A stretch of 64,000 bases of DNA from Bacteroidales bacterium (GTDB taxonomy: Bacteria > Bacteroidota > Bacteroidia > Bacteroidales > VadinHA17), in contig JAIPBU010000015.1 in the NCBI GenBank assembly GCA_021738535.1, positions 1 to 64,000 of the forward strand. Direction: 5' to 3'. The notes beneath the pieces were generated by a model. It was given only the letters and a program-made list of their open reading frames with translations. It did not search any database and had not been told where the DNA came from. Both the position numbers and the translations under genes were made by a program. Below are positions 1 through 9,244 of this stretch, one piece after another (within the stretch, counting starts at the first letter, position 1; the number at the start of each line of letters is the position of its first letter).

Positions 1-17
1 TAGATTGAAAAAACAAT

Positions 18-132
18 ATGTCAATGAACTTATGATATTTTGCCTTCCTTAGAAGGTGCGCCCCTAGGGGCATATGTAAACGATCTTATGATACAGTATG
101 TAGTATTAAAATGTGTAAACGATGTTATGGTA
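18..132. repeat. Three imperfect 20-bp direct repeats after tig
   Basis: Three related 20-mers lie at 18-37, 74-93 and 113-132. The second and third share TGTAAACGAT followed by TTATG; the first is more diverged (TCAATGAACTTATGATA). They sit just past the 3' end of the trigger factor gene, which is transcribed toward them, in an AT-rich gap with no convincing ORF. Their role is unknown. They are too few and too short to be called an array. Confidence 0.45.
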
Positions 133-157
133 TATTACACTTAAGATATAGAACGAC

Positions 158-1507
158 TTACTTCTGGAAGAGTTTGTTAAACTCATCGGTTGTTACTTTT
201 TTGGTATCTGTTTTTATTTCTTCTTTTATTTTTCCAATTACCTTGTCATCGATAACTTTTTCAGCAATTCTTCTTGCATCATCTTCTTTCTTGAGGATCT
301 CCTTAGCATACATTTCCAGCTGGCTTTCTTCTGCATTAAAGATGCCATACTGCTGGAACTGGATGCGGGTGAATTCGACAGCTTCTTTGACCATATCTTC
401 CTGTTCAACCTTGAACTCGTTCTCTTTTGCTATCTTATTCCTTATCAGTTGCCACCTGAGGTCTCTCATGAAGCTGTCAAAGTCTTTTTCGATATCTTCT
501 TCAGTGATATCCTTGTTAGTCTGGATAAGCCATTTCTTAAGGAATTCTTCCGGAAGGTCGAATTTTGTTTTATCAATGACCATATCCTTAGCGTCCAGGT
601 TTAGCTTGTAATCACTTTCCTTGCTAAGGTTTTCCTGTATTTCATCCTCCAGCTTTGCCATGAATTCTTCTTCACTCTTAACTGTACCTTCACCATAAAC
701 CTTATCGAACAATTCCTGGTTTACATCGGCCATTTTAAAGCGGTTGACCTTGTTAATGACAAAGCGGTAGGTGCCGTCAGCTCCCTGCAGTTTATCATGC
801 TCTGTCTGCAGCAGGCCTGCAATTTCATGATCGTTGGGAAAAGATTTTCTTATATCGAAGTCTACTGAATCACCGGCTTTTTTACCTGTGAATTCCTTTT
901 TAACATCCTCATCCTTGATAACCTTTACAGACAGTGAAGAGTCTCGTTTTAGTGTGTCATTAAGTGGCTCTCCCTGGTCAGAAAGTTTAACGATATCTCC
1001 TTTAAGCATATCTTCTTCAGTAACGATATCAGCATCTTCATATGTGCCAAATCGCCTCCGGTAATTGTCGAGGAAATCGTCCTTAAGCTTTTTATCCACT
1101 TTAATCTGGTAATAAGGCACTTTGTTTCTTGCAGACAATTTCACCTCGAACTCAGGTGCCAGTCCCAGGTCAAAAGAAAAAACAAAATCGTCCTGGGTGG
1201 CAAAATCTATCTTTTCATTGTCATCTCTCCTTGGCAGTGGATCGCCCAGGATATCCAGCTTTTCCTCACTAATATAATTTCCTAGTGCCTCGGAAACTAT
1301 TTTATTTATTTCTTCAAGCTGCACGCCGTCGCCGTACATTTTCTTTATTAGTCCAAACGGAACCTTACCCGGTCTGAAGCCTTTTATGTTAGCCTTCTTT
1401 TTATGTTCCTTAAGTACATCATTAACTTTTCCTTCATAATCGTCTTTAACCACTTCTACCTTTAGTATGGCATTAAGATCATCAATATTTTCCCTGGTAA
1501 TATTCAT
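158..1507 (-). CDS. tig: Trigger factor (ribosome-associated chaperone)
   Basis: The 449-residue product is a trigger factor, the chaperone that docks at the ribosomal exit tunnel and shields nascent chains. The ribosome-binding N-domain contains the family signature GFRPGKVPFGLIKKMYG at about residues 43-59. A middle region in the position of the FKBP-like domain (about 155-240) is poorly conserved, as is common in Bacteroidota, so prolyl isomerase activity is doubtful. The rest is the helical, highly charged C-domain. The length is normal for the family. It is transcribed leftward; in many relatives clpP and clpX follow, and they would lie outside this window. Start ATG at 1507. Confidence 0.95.
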   Translation of the reverse strand: MNITRENIDDLNAILKVEVVKDDYEGKVNDVLKEHKKKANIKGFRPGKVPFGLIKKMYGDGVQLEEINKIVSEALGNYISEEKLDILGDPLPRRDDNEKIDFATQDDFVFSFDLGLAPEFEVKLSARNKVPYYQIKVDKKLKDDFLDNYRRRFGTYEDADIVTEEDMLKGDIVKLSDQGEPLNDTLKRDSSLSVKVIKDEDVKKEFTGKKAGDSVDFDIRKSFPNDHEIAGLLQTEHDKLQGADGTYRFVINKVNRFKMADVNQELFDKVYGEGTVKSEEEFMAKLEDEIQENLSKESDYKLNLDAKDMVIDKTKFDLPEEFLKKWLIQTNKDITEEDIEKDFDSFMRDLRWQLIRNKIAKENEFKVEQEDMVKEAVEFTRIQFQQYGIFNAEESQLEMYAKEILKKEDDARRIAEKVIDDKVIGKIKEEIKTDTKKVTTDEFNKLFQK

Positions 1508-1581
1508 ATTATTATTGTTTTAACAGATAAAAACCGCCTAACAACCGGTATCACCTTTTGTTTAAGCGGTTACTTACTTAC

Positions 1582-1666
1582 TGGTGCGGATGAAGGGACT
1601 CGAACCCCCACGCCCGAAGGCACTAGATCCTAAGTCTAGCGCGGCTACCAATTACGCCACATCCGC
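1582..1666 (-). tRNA. tRNA-Leu (anticodon UAG)
   Basis: The minus strand folds as a cloverleaf. The acceptor stem is GCGGATG/CATCCGC, the anticodon loop is CTTAGGA with anticodon TAG (UAG, reading CUA), the variable arm is long as expected for tRNA-Leu, and the T arm contains GGTTCGAGTCC. The CCA end is encoded at 1582-1584. It lies upstream of tig on the same strand. Confidence 0.95.
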
Positions 1667-1741
1667 GTGAAATTCAGCGCAAAAGTAGTAATAAAATAAT
1701 AAATTGACAATATCTATCGTCTTAGCTATAAATCCTGCAAG

Positions 1742-1780
1742 GGCACGGATCTGGAGATCCGCGCCAGCTGGGGGTCTGGC
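1742..1780. repeat. Dispersed hairpin element, copy A
   Basis: A hairpin (GGC-A-CGGATC, loop TGGA, GATCCG-C-GCC; 1742-1765) is followed by AGCTGGGGG. A second copy lies at 37720-37752. Both share CTGGA, then CCGCGCCAGC and a G-run, and both sit directly behind the 3' end of a minus-strand gene (here lptB, 4 bp away). No T-run follows the hairpin, so it is not a standard terminator. Confidence 0.4.
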
Positions 1781-1783
1781 GGC

Positions 1784-2509
1784 TTACCTTCTTAGTTCGA
1801 AGTTTTTACCCAGGTAGAGTTTCCTGACCTGTTCATCTTCGGCCAGTTCATCAGAAGTACCTGATTTAAGGATTTTCCCTTCGAAGAGCAGGTAAGCCCT
1901 GTTGGTAATTGAGAGTGTTTCATGCACATTATGATCGGTTATAAGGATGCCGATATTCCTGTCTTTCAGATGTGCCACTATTTCCTGGATATCTTCAACT
2001 GCTATAGGGTCAACGCCTGCAAAAGGTTCATCAAGCAGGATAAAATTTGGTTTCAGGGCCAGGGCCCTGGCAATTTCGGTCCGTCTTCTTTCTCCTCCTG
2101 ATAACTGAACCCCGAGGCTTTTACGTATTTTTTGAAGGCCGAATTCCTCGAGCAGTGATTCCCTTCTTGAAACCTGTTCTTCTTTTGAGAAGCCTGACAT
2201 TTCCAGTACTGCATTCAGGTTGTCTTCCACACTCAGCTTCCTGAAAACAGATGCTTCCTGGGCCAGGTATCCTATGCCAAGCTTTGCTCTTTTGTAAACC
2301 GGGAGTGAAGTAATATTATCATTATCAAGGTATATCTTACCCTGATCTGCTTTAATAAGGCCCACTATCATATAGAAAGAAGTTGTTTTGCCTGCTCCGT
2401 TTGGTCCCAGAAGGCCTACTATTTCTCCCTGTTCAACTTCGATTGATACTTCGTTGACAACTGCTCTTTGGCGGTATCTTTTAACCAGGTTTTCTGTATG
2501 CAGTTTCAT
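1784..2509 (-). CDS. lptB: LPS export ABC transporter ATPase LptB
   Basis: This 241-residue cytoplasmic ATPase should energise the LptFG complex that pulls lipopolysaccharide from the inner membrane. Visible motifs are Walker A GPNGAGKT (35-42), the Q-loop in [14 protein letters not shown], the signature [15 protein letters not shown], Walker [13 protein letters not shown] and the switch histidine in [10 protein letters not shown]. The [12 protein letters not shown] stretch and the ERRR signature are typical of LptB rather than generic ABC proteins. It follows tatC after 11 bp and is probably cotranscribed with it. The LptF/G permeases are not in this window. Confidence 0.93.
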   Translation of the reverse strand: MKLHTENLVKRYRQRAVVNEVSIEVEQGEIVGLLGPNGAGKTTSFYMIVGLIKADQGKIYLDNDNITSLPVYKRAKLGIGYLAQEASVFRKLSVEDNLNAVLEMSGFSKEEQVSRRESLLEEFGLQKIRKSLGVQLSGGERRRTEIARALALKPNFILLDEPFAGVDPIAVEDIQEIVAHLKDRNIGILITDHNVHETLSITNRAYLLFEGKILKSGTSDELAEDEQVRKLYLGKNFELRR

Positions 2510-2520
2510 GGTAGGGAAAT

Positions 2521-3402
2521 TTAATCGTTATTTTCTTTTTCTTCGTTACTTTCTTCCTGTTGCTCTTCGTCCCAGTCGGCTTCAAGTTTTTCCCTGTCTT
2601 TGGCAATTACTCTTCTTGAAATAATTATACCCAACTCATAGAGGAAGATAAGCGGAAAGCAAACGAGCACCTGGCTGAATATATCGGGGGGTGTTATAAT
2701 GGCTGATAATGCCAGGATTATAATCAGCGAATGCTTACGGTATTTCTTCAGGAAATGAGGATCCACAAGTCCTATCCTGGTAAAGAAAAATGACAGTATG
2801 GGCAGCTGGAATATTATCCCGCTGGCTAGTGTGATTGATGCAATGGTTCCGATGTATGACCTGAGGTTTATCTGGTTATTTACCTCGGCACTTACATTGT
2901 ATGAGCCAAGGAAATGAACTGAAAGGGGGACTATAACATAATAGCCAAAAAGAACGCCACTGAGAAACAGTAAGGATGAAAAAACAACGGCTCCGCGGGT
3001 ATATTTTTTTTCGCTGGAATAGAGTGCTGGCCTGAAAAACCTCCAGAATTCCCAGAATATATAGGGAAAGGCCAGTATAATCCCGGCAATAAGCGATACA
3101 GCAATGTGGGTAGTAAACTGGCCGGCCATCCTTATGTTTATTATTTCAAAGGGCCTGGAATTTATGCATAGCGCTTTAATGTTAACCATCTGTCCCAGGT
3201 CGCACAGCAGCCTGTTGGTCAGGAAAGCAGGATTCTTAGGTGCAAGGATAATAGTGTCAAAAACTATATCGTTAAAGATGAAAGCCACAATACCAATAAT
3301 AAAAATAGCAGCTACCGAACGTACTATATGCCATCTCAGTTCTTCAAGATGCTCAAGAAAGGACATCTCGTTTTCATTCTTTACCCTTTTCTTCTTCTTC
3401 AT
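2521..3402 (-). CDS. tatC: Twin-arginine translocase subunit TatC
   Basis: This 293-residue inner-membrane protein is the TatC receptor for twin-arginine signal peptides. The N-terminal signature [17 protein letters not shown] is followed by six predicted membrane segments, and [16 protein letters not shown] is the conserved segment after the first periplasmic loop. A charged tail ([18 protein letters not shown]) ends the protein. It is the first gene of a probable tatC-lptB unit. tatA/tatB are not in the window. A possible substrate, a superoxide dismutase with an RRKFL leader, is encoded at 36875-37603. Confidence 0.95.
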   Translation of the reverse strand: MKKKKRVKNENEMSFLEHLEELRWHIVRSVAAIFIIGIVAFIFNDIVFDTIILAPKNPAFLTNRLLCDLGQMVNIKALCINSRPFEIINIRMAGQFTTHIAVSLIAGIILAFPYIFWEFWRFFRPALYSSEKKYTRGAVVFSSLLFLSGVLFGYYVIVPLSVHFLGSYNVSAEVNNQINLRSYIGTIASITLASGIIFQLPILSFFFTRIGLVDPHFLKKYRKHSLIIILALSAIITPPDIFSQVLVCFPLIFLYELGIIISRRVIAKDREKLEADWDEEQQEESNEEKENND

Positions 3403-3722
3403 TGCCGCTTAACTTGCCATGGAAAAATTACAGGCTGTAAAGATGATAAAACAAATTTATCAAAACAAGAGCTATATAAGTAATGTTTTTTACATGAAAT
3501 GCTTTAATAGCTGGCTTATCAATGTTAAAATCCTGTCTTTTTATCAAAATTATAATGATATGTGATACGAAAATTGTAAATTGTATGATGGAGATTATTT
3601 ATTATGATGATAACAATCACCTTTGTTTTTAGCATCTTATTGAAATAGGAATAAAAAAGTTTATAATTTTATGTTAGCAGACAGAAAGATTTATTTTAGA
3701 ATGAAAGAAGGGTGATATTAGG
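3403..3722. other. 320-bp divergent intergenic region
   Basis: This AT-rich gap separates tatC (minus) from recQ (plus). I find no convincing ORF or RNA gene. It should hold the promoters for both units; the best candidate for recQ is listed separately. Confidence 0.5.
3640..3671 (+). promoter_or_regulatory. Candidate recQ promoter
   Basis: TTG at 3640-3642 and TAATTTTA at 3664-3671 are 21 bp apart. This resembles the Bacteroidota TTG-N19/21-TAnnTTTG promoter, with one mismatch in the -7 element. It would give a leader of roughly 45 nt. Positional match only. Confidence 0.3.
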
Positions 3723-5903
3723 ATGGTTGATTCTGAATTATTATATAAAAACCTGAAAAGGTTCTTTGGTTTTAATACCTTCAAAGGCAACCAGGAGGAG
3801 ATAATTAAGAACGTGTTATCTGACGGTGACAGTTTTGTGCTGATGCCCACCGGGGGTGGTAAGTCTCTTTGCTACCAGCTTCCGGCTGTATTAAAGGAGG
3901 GTACTGCAATAATAATATCTCCATTGATTGCATTAATGAAGAACCAGGTTGATGCCATGAGGAACTTTTCCACCAGCGACAGCATTGCTCATTTTCTGAA
4001 TTCTTCATTAACCAAGACAGCCATTAACAAGGTTAAAGATGATGTATTAAAAGGTCACACAAAACTGCTTTACGTAGCACCTGAATCACTTACCAAAGAG
4101 GATAATATTGAATTTTTGCGCAGGGTAAAGATATCCTTTTATGCCATTGATGAGGCTCATTGTATATCAGAATGGGGACACGACTTCAGGCCTGAGTACC
4201 GTAAGATAAGGCCCATTGTAGATACTATTGGCCGTTCGCCGATTATTGCCCTGACGGCCACAGCCACCCCAAAGGTGCAGCATGACATACAGAAAAACCT
4301 GGGGATACTGGATGCCAGTGTTTTCAAGTCATCCTTTAACAGGCCAAATCTTTATTACGAGGTAAGGCCGAAAGTGAACACAACGAAGGAGATAATTAAA
4401 TTTCTGAATAACAACCAGGGGAAGTCAGGGATTATTTACTGTCTGAGCCGTAAAAAAGTAGAGGAAATAGCAGAAACCCTGAAGGTTAATAATATAAAAG
4501 CATTGCCCTATCACGCAGGGATGGACTCGGCTACACGTTCCTCAACACAGGACAAATTCCTGATGGAGGAAATTGACGTTATTGTAGCAACCATAGCCTT
4601 CGGTATGGGTATTGACAAACCTGATGTACGCTTTGTTATTCATTATGACATACCCAAAAGCCTTGAAGGATACTACCAGGAAACAGGACGTGCCGGTCGT
4701 GATGGCAATGAGGGTCGTTGTATTGCGTACTATTCCTATGAAGACCTGCAGAAGCTTGAAAAGTTCATGCAGGGTAAACCAATAAATGAACAGGAAATAG
4801 GGAAGGAACTGTTACTTGAAACAGCCACTTATGCTGAGTCATCACTATGCAGGCGGAAACTGTTATTGCACTACTTCGGGGAGGAGTATCATGAAGACAA
4901 TTGCGAGTCATGTGATAATTGCCTGCATCCCAAAAGAGAGTTTGAAGGCAGGGATTATGTAGTAAAAGCCCTTACTGGCATTAAACAGGTAAAGGAGAAG
5001 TTTAAAGCTGACCACGTGTCCAAGATACTGGCAGGAGAGACAAATGCTGCAATCAAATCATATAAACATCACAAGCTTGATATTTTCGGTAGCGGCAACG
5101 ATAAGGATGAGCGTTTCTGGAACATGGTGATACGCAGGTCATTAATTGCCAAGCTTGTGGTTAAGGAGATTGAGAATTACGGGATACTGAAGTTAACCGA
5201 TAAGGGTCGTGATTTTATTAATAACCCTGAGTCATTCATGCTCACTGAAGATCACGATTACGGTGAAGTGGAAGAAGAAGATATTGGCTACCGGGGAGGA
5301 TCGGCAGCAGTTGACAGTGAATTAATAACTATACTCAAAGACCTGCGCAAGAAAATATCAAAGCAAAAAAATGTTCCGCCTTTTGTGATCTTCCAGGATC
5401 CCTCAATAGAGGATATGGCTATTCAGTATCCCGTTACAACAGAAGAATTACAGAACATTGCCGGGGTAGGTGTGGGTAAAGCACAGAGGTACGGGAAGGA
5501 ATTTGTTGATGTAATAGGCAGGTATGTAGAAGAGAAGGACATTGTAAGACCGCAGGACCTGATCGTAAAATCCGTGGTAAACAAGTCCGGGCTTAAAGTA
5601 TATATTATCAAGAGTATCGATAATAAACGCTCACTTGATGATATTGCTGATGCCAAGGGAATTGAAATGCCTGAATTAATTGGTGAGATTGAATCCATTG
5701 TTAATTCCGGAACAAGGCTAAACCTTTCATATTATATTGACCAGCTGATTGACGAGGATCGCCAGGATGATATTACGGCCTACTTCAGGGAAGAAGCAGA
5801 GACAGACTCACTGGATGAAGCGCTGGAAGAACTGGGTGATGAATATGATGAAGAAGAGATCCGGCTTGTTCGTATTAAGTTCCTTTCCGAGTTTGGCAAC
5901 TAG
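3723..5903 (+). CDS. recQ: ATP-dependent DNA helicase RecQ
   Basis: The 726-residue protein is a RecQ 3'-5' helicase for recombination and fork repair. Helicase motif I is MPTGGGKS (41-48), the DEAH box is in YAIDEAHCISEWGHDF, motif V is VIVATIAFGMGIDKPDVR and motif VI is YYQETGRAGRDG. The RQC zinc site is the four cysteines in CRRKLL plus CESCDNC, followed by a winged helix and an HRDC domain (about 525-600). A further 120 residues, acidic at the end, extend beyond HRDC and are common in Bacteroidota RecQ. It stands alone on the plus strand. Confidence 0.95.
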   Translation: MVDSELLYKNLKRFFGFNTFKGNQEEIIKNVLSDGDSFVLMPTGGGKSLCYQLPAVLKEGTAIIISPLIALMKNQVDAMRNFSTSDSIAHFLNSSLTKTAINKVKDDVLKGHTKLLYVAPESLTKEDNIEFLRRVKISFYAIDEAHCISEWGHDFRPEYRKIRPIVDTIGRSPIIALTATATPKVQHDIQKNLGILDASVFKSSFNRPNLYYEVRPKVNTTKEIIKFLNNNQGKSGIIYCLSRKKVEEIAETLKVNNIKALPYHAGMDSATRSSTQDKFLMEEIDVIVATIAFGMGIDKPDVRFVIHYDIPKSLEGYYQETGRAGRDGNEGRCIAYYSYEDLQKLEKFMQGKPINEQEIGKELLLETATYAESSLCRRKLLLHYFGEEYHEDNCESCDNCLHPKREFEGRDYVVKALTGIKQVKEKFKADHVSKILAGETNAAIKSYKHHKLDIFGSGNDKDERFWNMVIRRSLIAKLVVKEIENYGILKLTDKGRDFINNPESFMLTEDHDYGEVEEEDIGYRGGSAAVDSELITILKDLRKKISKQKNVPPFVIFQDPSIEDMAIQYPVTTEELQNIAGVGVGKAQRYGKEFVDVIGRYVEEKDIVRPQDLIVKSVVNKSGLKVYIIKSIDNKRSLDDIADAKGIEMPELIGEIESIVNSGTRLNLSYYIDQLIDEDRQDDITAYFREEAETDSLDEALEELGDEYDEEEIRLVRIKFLSEFGN

Positions 5904-6005
5904 GCAGGCCTTAATAATACATTCCTGCAATCAAACTGGCATTTTTTTCTTTTTCTGAGCCTCAATTAGTATTTTCACGCGTCTTTACAGAAATACATTA
6001 CAGAA

Positions 6006-6887
6006 ATGATTCTTGAAACAAGTAATCTGAGTAAAAGTTACGGACCTATTAAAGCAGCAGACAATATCAGCCTGTCTGTGGAAAAAGGTGCTGCTTTTGG
6101 TTTACTCGGGCCTAACGGCAGCGGAAAAACTACAACTCTTGGAATAGTTATGTCGGTTCTGAGACCTGACAGCGGTTCATTCAGATGGTTTGACCGAGAG
6201 CCTGAACCTGCTTTATACAAAAGGATTGGATCGCTTATTGAGGTGCCCAATTTTTTTAATTACCTCTCGCTCAGGCGTAACCTTGAAGTAATTGCTCGTA
6301 TCCGTGAAACAGATATGGGTGAGATTGACAGGGTTCTTGATCATACGGGACTTTTAAAGAGGGCTTCATCCCGCTTCGATACCCTTTCCCTGGGAATGAA
6401 GCAGAGGCTGGCACTGGCTTCGGCATTGCTCGGCAACCCTGAGGTGCTTGTACTGGATGAACCGGCAAATGGTCTTGATCCTGAAGGAATAGCAGAAGTC
6501 AGGAAAATAATTATTGAACAGAAAGCACTGGGTAAGACAATTATCATGGCCAGCCATATACTGGATGAAGTGGAAAAAGTATGCAGTCATGTAACAATAT
6601 TGAAAAAGGGCAATACTCTGGCTTCGGGTAAGGTTGACGAGTTGCTTGTCAGCGACCAGGTTATTGTTGTTGACTCAGGAGATAATGAAGCTTTAAAGAA
6701 AGGTCTCATGGAGAAAGGACTTGTTAAGAGCGCTGAAATAAAGGGCGGAATGATTGAACTGGTGGCAGCCAGTGGTGTGAGCACATCAATCATCAACCGT
6801 TTTGCCGGAGAGAAAGGAATTAATATTAATCAATTATTTATCAGGAAAAGCACCCTGGAGGAGCAATTCCTGGAGCTTGTAAAATAA
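6006..6887 (+). CDS. ABC transporter ATP-binding protein
   Basis: This 293-residue ATPase is of the drug/export type (CcmA/NatA-like). Walker A is GPNGSGKTTT (about 35-44), the signature is LSLGMKQRLALASAL, and Walker B is VLVLDEPANGLDPEG, followed by the switch region IIMASHILDEVEKVC. The C-terminal 80 residues form the regulatory extension typical of these two-gene exporters. The permease gene starts 6 bp downstream, so the two form one unit. The substrate cannot be read from the sequence; gliding-motility GldA is a related family but is not specifically supported. Confidence 0.88.
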   Translation: MILETSNLSKSYGPIKAADNISLSVEKGAAFGLLGPNGSGKTTTLGIVMSVLRPDSGSFRWFDREPEPALYKRIGSLIEVPNFFNYLSLRRNLEVIARIRETDMGEIDRVLDHTGLLKRASSRFDTLSLGMKQRLALASALLGNPEVLVLDEPANGLDPEGIAEVRKIIIEQKALGKTIIMASHILDEVEKVCSHVTILKKGNTLASGKVDELLVSDQVIVVDSGDNEALKKGLMEKGLVKSAEIKGGMIELVAASGVSTSIINRFAGEKGININQLFIRKSTLEEQFLELVK

Positions 6888-6893
6888 GACATT

Positions 6894-7709
6894 ATGAAAC
6901 GATTACTGGCACTTGAGTGGTCAAAAATATCATCATACGGGTTTTTCAGGGTGATACTGATACTCACCCTCAGCCTGTTTTTACTTACCGTTTTTGTTTT
7001 CTCCCGCGTTGATATATCCGTTCCGGGTTTTACCTGGCGTAATCTTTTCAGGTTTCCGGATGTATGGAAATCTTTTGCCTGGGTAGCCAGCTGGTTTAAT
7101 CTGTTGCTGGGTATACTTGTGATTACCGTAGCCGGCAATGAATATAGCGGGCGAACGCTCAGGCAGCAGGTAATGACCGGATTAAGTCGTGAAGAATGGC
7201 TGGCAGGCAAGGGTATGCTGATTATTGCACTTGCCATTTTCGGGGTTGCAATGGTTAGCCTGTCAGGATTGATTTTCGGATTTATTTATACCGGCGACCT
7301 GTCAACCGGTATGATTTTTAAGAATACAGGTATACTGCTTGTTTATTTCTTACAGGCTACGGGCTATATGGTGCTGGGATTGCTTTTTATTTCTTTGTTC
7401 AGATCCAATGCACTGTCAATAATCATGTACCTTCTTTATTTCATTATGATAGAGCCCATATTAAGAGGGCTGTGCCCGGCAGAGGCCAGGTCGTGGTTCC
7501 CGGTAAAGATTATCAGTCATCTCACGCCATTACCCGAATTTGTCCAGGTAACATCCGGGGATGCAATGTCCGCCAACCAGCTTACTCTTGAAGGTATGGG
7601 TATTATGCCCAGGCAGCTTGACAGTACTACAACTATTATAGCGGCCCTGGTTTATATTATGCTTTTTGCCTCGATTACTTACCTTTTGGTAAAGAGGAAA
7701 GACCTCTGA
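6894..7709 (+). CDS. ABC transporter permease (ABC-2 type)
   Basis: This 271-residue integral membrane protein has about six hydrophobic segments. A short cytoplasmic N-terminus (MKRLLALEWSKISSYGFFR) and a long first loop contain NEYSGRTLRQQVMTGLSREEW, the conserved cytoplasmic segment of ABC-2 permeases. It is the membrane partner of the ATPase just upstream. Its last 35 bp overlap the 3' end of the minus-strand glycosyltransferase gene, so the two transcripts converge. Substrate unknown. Confidence 0.85.
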   Translation: MKRLLALEWSKISSYGFFRVILILTLSLFLLTVFVFSRVDISVPGFTWRNLFRFPDVWKSFAWVASWFNLLLGILVITVAGNEYSGRTLRQQVMTGLSREEWLAGKGMLIIALAIFGVAMVSLSGLIFGFIYTGDLSTGMIFKNTGILLVYFLQATGYMVLGLLFISLFRSNALSIIMYLLYFIMIEPILRGLCPAEARSWFPVKIISHLTPLPEFVQVTSGDAMSANQLTLEGMGIMPRQLDSTTTIIAALVYIMLFASITYLLVKRKDL

Positions 7710-8772
7710 TAAGTCCTGCCGTGCCGGCAGATACAATATAGAAAGGATAGAGCAGTTGAGCCGGCACTATTAAACCAGGGAGGTATTGTCTTTTCCTTTT
7801 GCGGCACATATAGCTGAGGATACAGATGTCAGGAATGGTTTTCAGTACATACATCAGAGCTACTGCAGGCCATAAATAAGAGTAGAATATTGCAGAGATG
7901 ATTGTGGCAACAATTACTGAAGAGCTAAGGAAAACCAATAAGGCAATTGCTGTTAATACGGGGTCTGTATAATAGATGCTTTTTGAGGACCATCTTGCCC
8001 TTTGCCTGAAAAAGTCTCTTAATGAATCTGCGCCCTTTGTTTCAACAATAGTCCCTTCCCTATCTGTCCACCTGATTTTTTTACCTTCTTTCTTATACAT
8101 TTCCATAAGAAAGATATCATCTCCTGATGGCAGTTTATCTTTTACTATGTCCGGGTATTTATTGATGTCCGGTGCCCTGAAACAAAGGTTTGCGCCATTG
8201 CACATAACCGGTCTGCCAATCCTGGCAAAGGCTTCTGTAACACCCTGGAGGGCTAAAAACTCAAGTTGAACAAAGCGGTTGAAGAGCCTCCCTGTGTTAA
8301 TTATATTAACGGCACCTATAAGCATATCAGGCTCATCCTTTTCTATTGCATAACGCATTTCTTCCAGCCAGGTACTTTGCACCCTGCAATCGGCATCTGT
8401 AGTTATGATATAATTACCTTCTGCAGCCTTTAACCCGGCCTCCAGGGCTTTTTTCTTTCCCTGTCCCGGCCCATTGATTATTTTAAGATCCGGAATATTG
8501 TCCCTGTAATTTTTTATTATCTCCGGGCTGGCATCTTCTGATGCATCATCAACAATAATAATCTCGTACTTATGTTTATCAAGGCTTTGCCTGCTAAGAT
8601 CAGCTAGCAATTGTGGCAGTGAGGAAGCTTCATTGCGAACGGGAATGATAAGGCTTAAGCGAATATCTCCACCTATATTCCGGTTTTTGTTCCGGTCCTT
8701 TTTCACAAGCAGAAGGCAGGTGACGGCAAAAACCGTAAAATATGGCAATAATAAAGCAGTAAGCCAGATCAT
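7675..8772 (-). CDS. Membrane glycosyltransferase, family 2
   Basis: This 365-residue protein has an N-terminal membrane anchor, a GT-A domain and C-terminal membrane segments. The motifs are SLIIPVRNE, IIIVDDASED, the DxD-type TTDADC, GDD (acceptor region) and QRARW, the Q/RxxRW-like motif of processive family 2 enzymes. It probably transfers a sugar to a lipid or envelope polymer at the cytoplasmic face; the substrate is unknown. It is the last gene of the patB-carA-carB-GNAT run and starts 7 bp after the GNAT gene. Its 3' end overlaps the plus-strand permease gene by 35 bp. Confidence 0.85.
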   Translation of the reverse strand: MIWLTALLLPYFTVFAVTCLLLVKKDRNKNRNIGGDIRLSLIIPVRNEASSLPQLLADLSRQSLDKHKYEIIIVDDASEDASPEIIKNYRDNIPDLKIINGPGQGKKKALEAGLKAAEGNYIITTDADCRVQSTWLEEMRYAIEKDEPDMLIGAVNIINTGRLFNRFVQLEFLALQGVTEAFARIGRPVMCNGANLCFRAPDINKYPDIVKDKLPSGDDIFLMEMYKKEGKKIRWTDREGTIVETKGADSLRDFFRQRARWSSKSIYYTDPVLTAIALLVFLSSSVIVATIISAIFYSYLWPAVALMYVLKTIPDICILSYMCRKRKRQYLPGLIVPAQLLYPFYIVSAGTAGLIRGLSSLPKGK

Positions 8773-8779
8773 CAGTAAG

Positions 8780-9232
8780 TTATTTAAGCCATTCGTACAT
8801 TTTATAATGGCTACTGCTCATCCCCATAGCCTCATATGTTTTCTGTGCGGTAGTATTCTCGACCTCAACGTAGAGGCGCAGACCTGCAATGCCGTTGTTT
8901 ATGGCATTTTCCTTAATATGGTTATACATCATTTTAAATATACCCCTGCGCCTGTAGTTCTTTTCAATATAAACAGACTGGAACCACCATACAAAACTGT
9001 TTCTCCAGTCGCTCCACTCATTTGTAATAAGAAGAGAACCAATTACTTCACCATTGTCTTCTGCAACATAGTATTTTCCTCTGGCAGGATCGGCAAAGAC
9101 TGCATATACTCCCTGGTTGATAACTTCATGATTGAGAGACATATCCTCTGTTTCCTTTGCCATTTTTTTCTGAAAACCGATGATTTTGTCAGCATCAATA
9201 ATCCTTGCTTCCCTGATAAAAAGATCTTTCAT
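8780..9232 (-). CDS. GNAT-family N-acetyltransferase
   Basis: The 150-residue product is a single GNAT domain. The acetyl-CoA loop is YRRRGIFKMMY, preceded by the beta-4 strand SVYIEK; the beta-5/helix part LRLYVEVENTTAQKTYEAMGM is typical of the fold. The acceptor cannot be told from sequence. It lies between carB (12 bp) and the glycosyltransferase (7 bp) and is probably cotranscribed, although no functional link to pyrimidine or arginine synthesis is evident. Confidence 0.85.
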   Translation of the reverse strand: MKDLFIREARIIDADKIIGFQKKMAKETEDMSLNHEVINQGVYAVFADPARGKYYVAEDNGEVIGSLLITNEWSDWRNSFVWWFQSVYIEKNYRRRGIFKMMYNHIKENAINNGIAGLRLYVEVENTTAQKTYEAMGMSSSHYKMYEWLK

Positions 9233-9244
9233 TTAATTAGATTT

